DNA from: Dillenia suffruticosa
Lineage: Eukaryota > Streptophyta > Magnoliopsida > Dilleniales > Dilleniaceae
Assembly (NCBI GenBank): GCA_033439265.1
Contig: JAVTVX010000024.1
Coordinates: 13,995,001-14,059,000, forward strand
Length of the DNA stretch: 64,000 bases
Reading direction: 5' to 3'
Numbering within the stretch: position 1 is the stretch's first letter; each line of letters opens with the position of its first letter. Of this stretch, positions 1 to 11,865 are shown piece after piece. The position numbers were made by a program, and so were the translations under genes. The notes beneath the pieces were generated by a model. That model worked only from the letters and a program-made list of their open reading frames with translations. It ran no database searches and had not been told where the DNA came from.

Positions 1-545
1 TATTAAAAAATATTGACACTTACCAATGAGTTACAAAATTGTACTAAATATTGACGGTTACCATTCAGTAATGAAATTGTATATAATGCCCACGGTAAAA
101 AAGTGTCAGTCAAATTAGTAGTTTTATAGTCACTTATAATGTGTTAGATCTTACTACTTCATCATCGGTTACCACTGAGTTACAAAATGGTTGTTGACGG
201 TAGAACGGTATTAGTAAAATTTTTTATTTTAATATCGGTTGTTATTAAATTACAAAATATTTTAAAATATTGACGATAGAAAAGTGTTAGTAAAATTAGT
301 TTTTTATGATCGGTTACTATTGAGTTTCAAAATTGTACCAAATATTGACGGGTGAAAAGTGTTACGAAACATAGTTAGTATTGAGTGACAAAATACAGTT
401 ACTATGTGTTATTTTGTGTTACCATACTATGTGTTACTATTTTTATGATAGGCTATGGTTAGGATAAGTTACTGATTTTAATATCGCTTACCATGTGTTA
501 TAGGATGTTGCTACTTTAATTGTCGGGTTACGATTAAGTTAGGAA
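1..545. repeat. Degenerate 70-80 bp AT-rich repeats
   Basis: Words such as cggttaccattgagttacaa and tattgacggtagaaaagtgt recur at about 25, 60, 165, 232 and 309, spaced roughly 67-77 bp and strongly diverged. The texture matches the subterminal repeats of the CACTA element further right (cggtaac, gataaaagatagtaac words). No coding potential is seen. Confidence 0.5.
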
Positions 546-655
546 ATGTTATTGATCTATCATCAGTTACCATATGTTATAAAATGTTACTACTTTCATT
601 GTCAGTTACCGTCGGTTATTGTGTCTTACTATGTGTTACTATGGAATTACTTCAT

Positions 656-890
656 GGATGGGCGTAAGAAGGGCGCAAGCATATGCCTCAAAGGGGCAGA
701 CGAGCGCACGAAGGGCTCAAGAAGGGCTCAAGCATATACCTCACAGGGGCAGACGGGCGCAAGAAGGGCTCAAGCAAATACCTCACAGGGACAGACGGGC
801 ACAAGAAGGGCTCAAACATATGCCTTACAGGGGCCCTCGCATGATGGACGGGCGTAAGCATATGCCTCATAGGGGCCCGTGCATGCATGC
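656..890. repeat. 42-bp GC-rich minisatellite
   Basis: About five diverging copies of a 42-bp unit (core agggctcaagcatatacctc). Because 42 is a multiple of three, one frame reads a 14-residue repeat (EGLKHIPHRGRRAQ and variants). The island is sharply GC-rich against very AT-rich flanks. A short frame at 619-948 covers it but has no recognisable domain; it is treated as a repeat, not a gene. Confidence 0.75.
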
Positions 891-1420
891 TGAGCGTAAG
901 AAAATACCATGCATGTCAGAGCGATTACTTCATTATTTTTTATTTTAAAAATATTATTATTAAAATAAATACACATTGATTATTATCAAATTAAATAATA
1001 TAATGATATAAAATTAATTATTACCACATGATTTAAGTGTATATAAAAAAATTACAAAAATATCATAAATTTAAACAGAATTGTATTAACATGCCAAAAT
1101 TGAGCAGTACATTATATTGAGTAATAGATATAAGACCAAGAGGAAAAAAAGATTCATGTTCAACAATAACATGTTTGTCTTGTACTAATAGTAAGAGGGT
1201 GAAACATAAATGAAACAAAAAATATCTCTTGGTGAAACCCAAAAGAAACAAAAAACGTTCATTCCATCACAAAAAATATTACCATTACAATTTGGAGGTC
1301 ACAATCACACCATATTTCCAAAACTAAGCAAAGTAGTGAGCAACAAGTTTATGTCAAAATTTCTTCTTGTCAATAAAAAATGAAAAAAAAAAGTGAAATT
1401 AATACAATCATGTAGTAACA

Positions 1421-1624
1421 TTATAAAGAATATAAAGAACAGTTAAAAAAGAAAATATTATGCGTGGGATTAACTTGGGCCTCTTTATTCGTCATGGCAG
1501 CATACGTTGTTTGATTTAATTTGTTCATTTCAACCAGCACACGTTGTTCTTTTTTTAAGTCCCAAACATCTTGACAGCATGTTGGACCTCTACATTTCTT
1601 CACAATTACTGAAAAAATAAACAT
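1421..1624 (-). pseudogene. En/Spm (Ptta-type) transposon ORF remnant
   Basis: A 67-codon frame contains VIVKKCRGPTCCQDVWDLKK followed by a VLVEMNKLNQ stretch. Plant CACTA-associated proteins of the Ptta/En/Spm family (transposase_24 type) carry a similar RGPT ... VWDL ... VEFNxxGQPIG block, normally followed by a longer domain that is missing here. A more degraded copy of the same exon lies at 17093-17180 inside the intact CACTA element. Frame and order are seen directly; the family name is inference from motif memory. It is a short exon remnant with no evidence of function. Confidence 0.45.
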
Positions 1625-2689
1625 AAGTTGTCAGTTGATACCATGATAATATCAAATCTCAAATTAAAATAATATATGGGGTAAAATTTTCGCAAGATTG
1701 AGTTTCTTCATATTAAACTTGTTGTTGGGATTGTTGTGATTCTTCATGCTGAGTAATAATATTCATCTGACATTTAGATCGTCCCATAGCTATGGTGGTT
1801 CGTAGAGCAGATAATTCTAGAGTAAGAGCTTTGAGGAGTTTTGAGAAAAGAAATGTTTCATACTTAATATAATATTTTTAGATTAGAATCCAATTACAAA
1901 GCGCGCCATTTTGTAGTGCTCTTTTTTTTCTTCACCCGCCTTTTTTCCGCACTTCTTACCACATTTTTTAAATTAAAATTCTTACCACTGCTTTTTTCTT
2001 CTTTTATATATTTCTTTTTTTCATATTTTTAAATCGGTAAAATTAGTTACATATTGATTTTATATAATTTTTAATTTCATATCGAGAACTTAAAACAGTG
2101 AAAAAGTCACTCAATCTAAAATTTATTATTAAATTCTTTTTAAATTAAATTTCATTATGACTTAATTGCTATCACTTTATTACCACTGGTTAGTATGCAT
2201 AATTGTAAATAACAATTAAATAAAACTAATAACACATATCTCAAAAATCTTCATCTATTCAAAATATATGTTTATGAACCAAATTAAATGAAATTACATA
2301 TAAATTAAATTAAAGAAATATATAGAATATATTTATATCGAGTTGAATGGTGTAGAATAATTTAATTAATTAATTAATTAATACACTATCTTTAAAATAA
2401 AAATGGATATCGAGATTGAAATTAATATTAATGTTGCCATTCGTTTAATTTGAAATTTATATAAAATTATATAATGTGAATAAATAATAAAAATTCCTCC
2501 ATTTTTCTTTGAAATTTTATTGGTTCATATAATATTGATGATAAGATGTTTTGTTTAAATATTACTTTTATTTATATAACTTATTATATAAAATCGGTAA
2601 TAGGAGTGGCATGCCAATGTTAGATTAAATGTATCTATAATAGTCGTATATATTAATAATATAATAGTAATTTATAATAAAATAGTAAT

Positions 2690-3060
2690 TGTAATTAAAA
2701 AAATTACTAATATACTAGAACAAGATTATGTAATAAAATAGTAATATATGGGTAATAGTAATATATAGTAATAGATAACAATACATTGACACTCCAACAA
2801 ATATAACCTAATATGGTAATATATATTAATATATAATAATATATAGTAGTATGTAATACTACTATATAATAGTGATAGTTATTTAATACTAAGTATATAT
2901 TAATTGTAATTAAAAAATATACTATAGATTGTAATATATAGTAATATATAGTAACACATAATAACGTTGTAATTTATAGTAGCATATAGTAACAGATTAT
3001 AATAAATAGTAATAAATTGTAATATATAGTAACATGTAGTAATATTAGTAACATATGTAT
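2690..3060. repeat. Cryptic TAGTAATATA simple repeat
   Basis: Dense, imperfect iterations of agtaatata/agtaacata words with no fixed period. Probably low-complexity expansion or subterminal repeat remains of a DNA transposon. Confidence 0.55.
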
Positions 3061-4130
3061 ATAGAGTTGTCGATTGGTTTGCGGTTAATAATTAATATTC
3101 TTTCTTTAATTTTGAAAAAATTTCCTGCAGAAATTAATATTAATTAATATTGTATTATATAATATTCTTAATAAATTATGTAATAGATAATATATCATTA
3201 TCTAAAATAACAGTACATTTAAAATTTCAAGATTTGATACAATACAATTTGGGGATTTGGTACCAATAATTTGTTACTATATTTTATCACTTGTTACATG
3301 ATATCTTACCATCCATAGATTGAATATTTGCCGATACAATTCAAGAAATGTATTAACCCCGTCAATATATTCATCATTACCTCTTGATTTAGAATATATC
3401 CATGACCTCTCTATTTTTTCTGTTTTGTAGAAGCAAAGAGAGAAATATTAGAGAAATATTTGTATATATCAAATAAATGAATGAAATGACATATGAAATA
3501 AATTGTGATTTTTGATTTGATTTTTTGGCCCAAAAAAAAGAAATAGAAAAAGAAGGAAATATGGTGTTGGCGCCATATTCGCGTCAAGAAGATTTGTCCA
3601 TATCAACATATTAGAAAGTTAAAATTAAATAAGTACAAAGTATTTGCAACCACATTTTGCTCTTTAAAAAAGTTTTTGGTTTGTAAACAGACTATTGTAA
3701 TTTGGCATTCAATCAAACTCGATTTTTTTGGTTGTCTTGATAATTGTCATCTTCATAATTAGTAATTGTCATGTTCATAATTGGATAAACTTTTTTTGTA
3801 ATTTGTTATTAAATAAATATAGTATTAAAAATAGTTAATAATAATAGTGTAGTATTATTTAATCATTAAATATCAAATATTGTAAATTACACTAATAGAG
3901 CAATGTTTGGTGTATATTGCAGTTGTCCGATCCAACTCTACTTTCCTTACTTAACCTTGACATTATCATTATCTTCATATAGTAGATTAATAATATAGTA
4001 ATTGTAATTACATAAATATACTTTTATTTAAATATAAAATAAAAAATTAAACAGATTATAGTATTATATAGATATAATAATTAAATATAGTAAATTGAAA
4101 CTAAAATATTTGTTTCAGACATTACGCAAT

Positions 4131-4225
4131 TATGCAATAGCAATTGATAGATGGAGGTAATTGATGGTAATTGATGGTTGGTATTAATTGATGGTAAGTC
4201 ATGGTAACGGATGGTAAGTTAGTGG
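4131..4225. repeat. tgatggtaa short repeat cluster
   Basis: The word tgatggtaa and close variants recur at about 10-20 bp spacing (for example 4147, 4159, 4189, 4208). Confidence 0.5.
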
Positions 4226-4608
4226 GCAAAATATCGACGGTTAGGGTTGGTTGTTGATTATCTTGCTTGATCCATTGGTTGGGATTCAAAGTCATCAGAA
4301 GAGGAGACATGTCACTCACACGTCTTTCAACAATGAGTTCCAAAGCACGCACAGCTCACAACACCAATGAGCACAACACTCTATGAACACCATCAACGAT
4401 AGGCATTTGATCCGGTGAAAGGCATTTCATCCAATGGTGGTGAATTAATGGTAATGTCTCCGCATTGCTCAGCATTTCTCGGTAACATGTTGTCGCCATT
4501 TCAATTTTTTTCGGCATTTCCTACCATTTCTCCATGAAATTACTCACTTTGATGGTTCATCGAAGTTAGATTTACAGAAGAATACTTGTTGCAAGAATTA
4601 AGTCAGAG

Positions 4609-4695
4609 AGAGGAAGAGAACGACGGAGGAGGAGGAGAAAGAGAGAACGACGGAGGAGGAGGAGAAAGAGAGAACGAGCGAGGAGGAGGAGAAGA
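4609..4695. repeat. 27-bp polypurine tandem repeat
   Basis: About 2.5 copies of gacggaggaggaggagaaag plus agagaac, continuing into purine-rich DNA to about 4770. Confidence 0.7.
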
Positions 4696-5059
4696 AAAAA
4701 GTAAGAGAAGTAAAAAGTGAAGACTGAAGAGTGAAGATAAGGATAAGGTAGAGAAGAAGAATTGAGGACTTTTTTTGAAAACAGAGAGGCCAAGAGCAGA
4801 GGTTTGAAGATATTATTTTTGAATATTTTGAAAATTTCGAACCAGAACTACAAACGGAAGTTTATTTCGGTAATGATGCTTTTGCAGGTTTGTCCGCCAA
4901 TATATTTATCCTTTATTTGAGCTTATTTATGGTTATTGGTTATTAGAGTATTTAGGGATTTTTAGTAATTGATTTGAGATTTAGTGATTTATGTTATAAA
5001 TTCTAGAAATTTAATATACGTTATTTACGTTTCTAGATACAGAAGAGAAGAAGAAAGGA

Positions 5060-6355
5060 ATGGCTAAAAACAAGAAGAAGAGGAGTGCCTTGCTTGCGAG
5101 TAAGGTAATGAAATCTAACCTCGTCTGCATATATTAATAATTTTATTATTATTACTATCAATAATGTAAAAATTATTTCAAGAATAGAGTCAAAGTATTG
5201 AAGAATGGACGGAATTAAAAGAAGGGGAGAGGGACAACTACAACAAAGCGAGAGAAACAAAGAAATTACTTACACTAAGTAGAGCAATGGCATCACCTGC
5301 ACCGGCACCGATTCAAACGATGTGCTCTCCAAAGCAATTAATGGGGGTAATTCTTTCGCTTAGTCAAGAGATGAAAGAAGAGGTAAAACATATGGGGTTT
5401 GGCAATATCTTGAAGCTCAGCTGTGATACATTAAGCCGAAAATTGTGTGAAGAATTGATAATGAGATTCGAACCGATAGAAAAACTTCTTTGTGTTTGTC
5501 CAAACCAAAACTTTAAGCTGACACCTATGAAAGTAAGACGAATCCTAGGAATCACTTCAACTGGATGTGAAATTTTGGGCTCTTCATCTTTGGTTGAATC
5601 TCTATACATCAGAAAGTATTTTTCAAAACTAAAACATATGGAGTTGAAAGAGAACATGCACATGGAAGATGCTTCCTCCCCAAAATTTAAACGCTACTTC
5701 TTGCTCTTTCTTCTCGGATGCTTTTTATGTCCTACCACAAGTGTTTTCCCTTCTTCTAGACACCTAAAGGCAACCATTGATGTGGATAAAGTGGGTCTAT
5801 ATAACTGGGCCGATTTTGTATTAAAATGGTTATGTGATGAGATTTGCCAATTTCAAGCTCTTCAGACAGGAGGAAGAGAAGACGAGAAGAGGAAGAAGAG
5901 GGCAATTGGTGGATGTATATTCTTGCTTATAGTATGTTCATAATTATAATTTCAATATTGAATAAAATTAATTTAATGTTATTAATATGAATTCAAGGTT
6001 TTTAAATATTGAAATTTGTTTTATATCAATTCTATATATATAGATATTTTACTTTGAGAAGGTGAGAGTTGGCAATTTGGGTGGTGAAGAAAACAAACTA
6101 CCAATTGCTTATTGGACTAGCGAGCATGTAAATAGAAGGCTTGGGTGGGGACAGCATGAGCGAGAGGAGATTGCGCCCGTGAGGGATTCCGAGCTTGTGC
6201 GGCTAGCAAGGGCCTCCGCCCATGGTGCACGGAAGCACGGTGGCTTGCACGGGTGCTCACCCTGTGACCCATTGTTCAGGTGGCACAAGACTGGAACATT
6301 AAAGACATTGGTTTCAAACCCAAATGGAAATAAAAAAAAGCAAGTATACACATGA
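5060..6355 (+). CDS. Transposon-associated plant gene, spliced model
   Basis: Proposed exons are 5060-5104, 5188-5931 and 6044-6355, with GT-AG introns at 5105-5187 and 5932-6043; all junctions are phase 0. Exon 1 starts ATG and encodes a Lys-rich MAKNKKKRSALLASK. A shorter start exists at 5287 in the same frame. Exon 2 has a FLLFLLGCFLCPTT block, then a DVDKVGLYNWADFVLKWL segment. Splicing to exon 3 gives IFYFEKVRVGNLGGEE, then LPIAYWTSEHVNRRLGW. From memory this arrangement is widespread in repeated plant proteins that often end in a Ulp1-type cysteine protease and are carried by DNA transposons. No protease domain is present here. After about 6140 the frame enters a GC-rich stretch that looks foreign, so the C-terminus is probably chimeric or truncated. 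Function unknown. Confidence 0.5.
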
Positions 6356-7009
6356 AATAGAACCAAAAAATAGAGTAAGAAGTCAAAACAGAGTATGGTT
6401 GGTTTGTGCATTCTGATAGAGTTCATAGGGGCCATAGAAGAAAGGTTGGAGATTGAAAGGAAAATTTGAGGAGAGCATAAAGAAGGAGTTGTAGAGATGG
6501 AGAAGATAAGAGATAGAGATGAGAGATAGAGACAAATAGGGAGAGAGATAGAGAGACAGAGAGAAGACTCGAAACAAATTATGGAATCTATCCTTTTTTC
6601 CTCTTTTTTCTAGAGCTTATCCCTTTTTATACATTTTGTTTAACACTCCTTACTTCCCTAACTGACCTAACAGTTTGGTTGATCAATAAAATTTAACCAC
6701 GACCAACCTCACGTTCTTAATAAATATTACAATTACAACATATCATTACATTAGAAAATTAAAATTCAAATATTTACAAATACAACTAAACATTACATTA
6801 CAAACCAAAATAGAATGAGAATAAAAAAATTACAAAACATATCAAAATACAAATAGAAAAATACAAAATAGACATAATTACTAGAATTTTTTAACATTGA
6901 AAAACAGAAGAGATCAACACATCAATATTGAAATACACATGAAATACAAAATGAACAAAACTACAAATACAAATGCAAAAAGCAAGGGAAGGGAAGCAAG
7001 TACACATAA
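6356..7009. other. Non-coding spacer with purine microsatellite
   Basis: Includes a GA/GATA-rich tract (about 6470-6565, gagatagagacaaatagg-like words) and then AT-rich sequence. It lies between the convergent gene at 5060-6355 and the minus-strand frame ending at 7010. Confidence 0.6.
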
Positions 7010-8113
7010 TTATTTCAGATTGTTATTTTTAACTTTTGGTCTAAATTTTTTGACACTCTTTCTTATAGCATCTTTCGACTTCGGATTTGCTATTACAGCA
7101 TTAACAACTTGCTCAATGGTAAAAGGATAGGGAGTACTAATAGGGGTAGGAGTGTTACCCCTGGTAGTTGTTGTGGGTGTGTGAGGAGAACCAAATGTCG
7201 GAAACGGATGCCCAGGGGCAGGATTGTCACGTTTAGGCTGAGTGTCAAGAGTACGAGGGTAAGTATCAAGAGTAGGAGAACCAAATGTAGAAGGTGGGTG
7301 TAAAACAAATGGGTGGGCAAAGCCAGAGCGATGTGGTGGTGTAGGAGTGGCAGAGGAAGAAGGTTGAGTGGCAGGACTGGGAGATAAAGAAGGCTGAGTA
7401 GCAAAGCATGAAGGTCGGGCCGGGTTGCCTATCTGCAAATGGTCTTTGATGCATTCAATAGATTTGGAATTTGCCCCAAGGTCTGCTCCAACATTCAAAA
7501 TTTGACACATCATTTTGCGATGTTGCTCTATATTCTGATCTGCAAATTCATATGTATATTGTTGCATTTCAAACAGTCGTATCTCAATTTCATCCACTTC
7601 ACTACTCAGTCGACCCATTTCTATCCTATGTTCTCGTATTTCCATCCCAAGTCCTCCAACTTGCTCATTAAGCATGCCAATATCTATTTTCAGACCATAA
7701 ATACATTGAAACAAATCATTCTACCTTACCTCGTCATTGGCATTCCGATGGTAGTCATTCCATCCTCCATCTCCTCCCTCGTTTCCTTCATTTTCATTCC
7801 CATCTCCTCCTTCATTCCCTTGATCTTTTTCTTCTTCTTCTTCAGCTTCGTTACCAATTCCTCCTTCATTCAATTCTTCTTCATTCTTTACTTTTTCTTC
7901 CCTATCCTCCCTAAGAAATCTGTTTTTCGGATGAACCCACACATCATCTTGCAAAATCCATTGTGTTTTTTGTAGCATTCGCAGATTTATACTTCTATCC
8001 CTCGAACTTAGTTTCACTCGGTTTTCTCTTATTAAACTTATGCCAACACTTTTTAAAATACCAGTGATTACACTACAGAACGACAAATTAGACTTCGAAA
8101 CTCTTGTAGTCAT
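7010..8113 (-). pseudogene. Unrecognised acidic/coiled-coil/Pro-rich protein, one UAG
   Basis: Two open stretches, 8113-7721 (130 codons) and 7714-7010 (about 234 codons), share one frame and are separated only by a UAG at 7723-7721. The first part begins MTTRVSKSNLSF, contains a basic-hydrophobic segment, then an acidic Glu/Gly/Asn-rich tail. The second part has about 80 residues of heptad-like Leu/Ile/Met spacing (probable coiled coil, around MGRLSSEVDEIEIRL), a long Pro/Ser/Thr-rich linker with repeated FGSP and LDT words, and a basic C-terminus rich in Lys. I do not recognise the family. It faces the gene at 5060-6355 tail to tail, and its start abuts the repeat array beginning near 8100, so it may be cargo of the same transposon. 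The UAG could be a nonsense mutation or a sequencing error. Confidence 0.4.
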
Positions 8114-10019
8114 AAAAAATAATAACTATCAGAATTGAGTAGAATTTATGAAAACGATATGTTTAAGTAGTGAGTTAAAATAGTCATAATGAAAATGTTC
8201 TCAAACTGTCTTTAAAACTCTGCATATTTACTGACTACAAAAGATAAATGTCTGAATTAGACATAGCTTTTAAAAACTGTATAATATTTGAGTTCGTATT
8301 GATATAGAATTTATATAGACAGTTTGGTTAGGTTGACAATAAAAATAGTCATATAGTGACCATTTTCAAACCGTCCCTGAAACTCCATATAATAACTTTT
8401 ACAATTGAATAGAACTTATAAAATTTGTATGCTTAAGTAGACAGAAAAAAGAAAAATATCGAGACTATTTTTCAAACCGTCCTTAAAACTCCGTCATTTT
8501 TACTAACCACAAATGATATGCGTCAAAATTGAACATAGGTATTAAATACTGCACAATATATAAGTTAGCATAGATATAGAATTTATCTTGACGGTATGGT
8601 TAACTAGATTGTAAAAGATGAGTCATATAGGGACATTTTTCAAACCCTCTCAGAACTCTGTCATATTTACTTATCACAAATAATGACAATTAGAATTGAG
8701 TACAATTTATGAAGACAATATACTAAGTAGCAATAAAAAATAGTATTATCGAGACACTCTGACATATTTACTAACCATAAAAGATTAGTGTTTCAATTGA
8801 ATATAATTTTTAACAACTGCATAATATATGAGTTAGGAAATATGAAAAACTTATGTAGACGGTATGGTTAAATAGATAGTAAAGAATAGACATATAAAGA
8901 CAGTTAAATAACAGTCTCTAAAACTCTACTATATCTTTCAACCACAAATAACAGGTGTCAGAATTGAATAGAACTTACAAAACTGGTATGCTTACGTAGA
9001 CTGTAAAAAGAGTTATATCGAGATTATTTTCAATCGTCCCTAAAACTCTGCCATATTTACTAACCACAAATGATAAGCGTTAGAATTGAACATGTGTCTT
9101 AAAAATTATACAATGTATAAGTTAGTATAGATATACAACTTATATCCACGATATGGTTAACTAGATAGTAAAAAAGAGTTATTTACAGACATTTTTCAAA
9201 CCGTCTCTAAAACTCTGCCATTTTTATTAACCACAAATAATAATCGTCAAATTTGAATGAAACTTATAAAGACGATATGATTAAGTAGTGAGTAAAAGTA
9301 ATCATATCGAGACTGTTTTCAAATTTTTTCTAAAACTCTACAATATTTACTAACAACAAAAGATGAACGTTTCAATTGAACATAACTTTTAGCGACTGGA
9401 AAAAATATGGATTACGATAGATGAAGAACATATACAGACGATATGGTTAAGTAGATAATAAATAATAGACATATAGAGACAGTTAAATAACAGTCCCTAA
9501 AACTCTACCATATCTACTGATAACAAATAATAATTGTCAGAATTGAATAGAATTTACGAAATTGATATGCTTAACTAGATTGTAAAAAAAGTCAAATCGA
9601 AACTGTTTTCAAACTATTCCTAACACTTTGCCATATTTACTAACCACAAATGATAATTGTCAGAATTGAACATAAGTTTTAAAGATTATACAATGAATAA
9701 GTTATTATAGATATACAACTTATATCCACGATATGGTTAACTAGATAGTAAAGAAGAGTTATTTAGAGATATTTTTCGAACAGTCTCTAAACCTTATCAT
9801 ATTTACTAATCACAAATAATAATCATCAGATTTATATGAAATTTATGAAGATGATATGCTTAACTAGTAAGTAAAAGTACTCATATCGAGACTGTTTTCA
9901 AACCGTTTCTAAAATTATGTCTTATTTACTGACCACAAAAAATAAGTGTCTGAATTGAACATAGTTTTTACAGACTGTATAATATATGAGTCAGCATAAA
10001 TGTAGAATTTATGCAGACG
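8100..10019. repeat. Higher-order tandem repeat, ~578-bp tetramer
   Basis: A conserved anchor (aaactctgccatatttacta and variants) recurs near 8219, 8383, 8490, 8655, 8758, 8926, 9047, 9213, 9337, 9503, 9626, 9792 and 9914. Spacings alternate about 166 and 122 bp. Equivalent subunits (for example those with acaaaagat at 8219, 8758, 9337 and 9914) are 539, 579 and 577 bp apart, so four subunits form the true repeat. The last subunit is cut by the CACTA element and completed at 18262. The array is probably the subterminal region of a related DNA transposon ending at 18566. Confidence 0.85.
10017..10019. other. CACTA target duplication, left copy (ACG)
   Basis: ACG directly precedes CACTACAAAA at 10020 and is repeated at 18262-18264 after TTTTTTGTAGTG. 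Three-base duplications are characteristic of CACTA insertion. Confidence 0.8.
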
Positions 10020-10199
10020 CACTACAAAATTATATCTCTATACTTACGGTAACTTTTATTATCGGTAACCTTTAACAACGGTTTCTTCTTACCTATACCG
10101 ACGTTTTATACAAAACCGTAAAAAAATATATACATATTTTAATAGTATAAATTATAACGTCGAGAAAAGTTTATAAACCGTGAGTAAAGTTAACAGAAC

Positions 10200-10335
10200 A
10201 GTCGGTAAAAATGATATTCAATTTCTGATGATTATCTTTTGTCGTTGGTAAATATAATATTTTTAAAGACGATTTGAAAATAATCAGGTCTACTGAATCT
10301 ACTTAACCATACTGTTTGTATAAATCTATAATTAT
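10200..10335 (-). repeat. Inverted copy of the array subunit inside CACTA
   Basis: On the minus strand this reads taaccatac-type, ttttcaaa-like and tttaccaacgacaaaagat words in the same order as the 8100-10019 array. The inner transposon therefore carries the same repeat family it inserted into. Confidence 0.6.
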
Positions 10336-11039
10336 GATAACTTGTATTCTACTATTTGCAAATGTTATATTTCTATATATATTTATATAATTTTTAGAAA
10401 CAGTTTAAAATTTTAGAATTAATATAGAAGGGAATAATTTATGATAACGTGTGTTATGTGTATTGTAATACGTTATAATCTGTGATGACGTTATAATCTG
10501 TGATAAGTGATGGTAACAACTTAAGTAATGGTAACCTATAACTTGTGATAAGTAGTGGTAATAATTTGCGAGAAATTTGTAAAAATATAAAAAATTTATA
10601 AAAAAATTAGAATTATTTTGAAATACACAATATACCCTTTTCTAATAATACATACATAATATTAGTACTGTATATATTATTATAAATTATAAATTATTGG
10701 AGAATATATGTTAGTTAATATTAATTTAAATTCTCTTATATTAACAATTTAAAAAAATTTAAATATTTTTGTATAGAAAAAAAAAAAGAAAAAAGAAAAG
10801 TAGAAAAAAGCATAGAAGGTTGAGAGAAAAAAAGAAAAAATAAAAAAGAGAGATAACATTTTTTTCGTTATTTTTTAGTATTTTGACAACGGACATTTTT
10901 ATTAATATGAAAGTAAGAAAAGTTGAGACTAAAAAAAAAAAGAAATAAAAGGGATACGTAGTAAGTTTATGATATATAGTTGTGGTAAATAGTAAATAGT
11001 AAGTGGTTAGTATATGGATGGTAAATAGTAGTAATTTAA

Positions 11040-11575
11040 GTTTTATTTTAATTTATATTTCAACTATTATATTTTATCATTTTATATTTTCATTAATTTA
11101 ATTTAATTTAATTTAATTGTATTTGTATTTTTTTCTTATTTTGTGTTTTTATAGAATTTATATAAACCATTTTTTAAATAAGTTGTGATAATTTATAGAA
11201 TTTATAGAATTTTTTTAATTTATGATAAATTGTAATAAAAAAGTTGGTAATTGTGAAAATAAGTGGTAAGTAATGATAAGTTGTGATAAGTTGTGATAAA
11301 ATTATTGGTAATTGTGATAATAAATGATAAATAATGATCATTTTGAATGGTAATCGGTGATGATAATAAGTGGTAAGTAATGATAATTTTAAATGAATAA
11401 TATTATTATGTTAGTGTGATAATATAAAATCATGGTTATTAATATTAATTTAAATTATAATATATTAATAATTTAAAATTTTTATATATTTAATTATAAA
11501 TATTTACCAAAATATAAAATATTAATAAGTTAGGAATATAGAGAACAAAAAGAAAAACAAAAAAAAAAACACATG
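11040..11575. repeat. Direct duplicate, copy 1
   Basis: Sequence around tatagaatttatataaacca, then repeated gtgataagttgtgataag words, then a ttaatattaatttaaattat segment, recurs in the same order at 12160-12650. Parts recur again near 14780-14930 and 15350-15470. Confidence 0.7.
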
Positions 11576-11649
11576 GAAACTGTGGCATAATGATTGACAA
11601 GTCAAGCTTCCAAACTCATAGACAAGGGTCACATGCATTTTTATACATA

Positions 11650-11865
11650 TTTTTGCTCAAGCATGGGCGAGCGCCCCTGCATAGGCGCGCGGCTTGCAAC
11701 TGCACGCCCTGCGGCTGCAACCGCGCGCGTGGGGGCATGCTTGCGCTCCTGCGCGCGCTTGTAGCCGTGCACCCTGAGGTTGCAACTACGCACACGCGGG
11801 CATGCCAGCGCCCCTGCTCACGCTTGCAACTGTGTGCCCCGCGGTTGCAACTACGAGGCTACTGT
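11650..11865. repeat. GC-rich island 1, ~70-bp degenerate repeat
   Basis: Diverged units built on gcttgcaaccgtgc, ccgcggctgcaac and gggcatgcc words. A related island occurs at 13790-13965. Open frames across it continue into poly-T-derived Phe runs and are not credible genes. Confidence 0.65.

Larger units (their letters stand above)
1..2010 (-). mobile_element. CACTA (En/Spm)-related fragment, inverted
   Basis: Read on the minus strand, this stretch parallels the right part of the intact CACTA element at 10020-18261. The purine block near 1930-2010 resembles 16660-16740 (gcggtaa and aggcggg words). A shared word gaagaatcacaacaa occurs near 1740 (minus) and 16945 (plus). Then comes the same exon remnant (1421-1624 versus 17093-17180), and finally AT-rich repeats like those at 17640-18060. 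The transposon terminus would lie left of position 1, so element length is unknown. Similarity was judged by eye. Confidence 0.45.
2011..5059. other. AT-rich non-coding stretch
   Basis: No convincing gene. It holds TTAA runs near 2362, degenerate TAGTAATATA repeats (2690-3060), a short tgatggtaa cluster (4131-4225) and a purine-rich 27-bp repeat (4609-4695). The last kilobase is upstream of the gene at 5060 and could contain its promoter, but no element can be assigned with confidence. Confidence 0.6.

Noticed and set aside
1909-1919. attttgtagtg as a CACTA terminus
   Set aside because: Homology to the interior of the intact CACTA element appears to continue across it, the flanking subterminal repeats lie far away near 1-545, and no duplication was found.
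8100-10019. CRISPR-like array
   Set aside because: Units are long, fully repeated without unique spacers, diverged, and in plant DNA.
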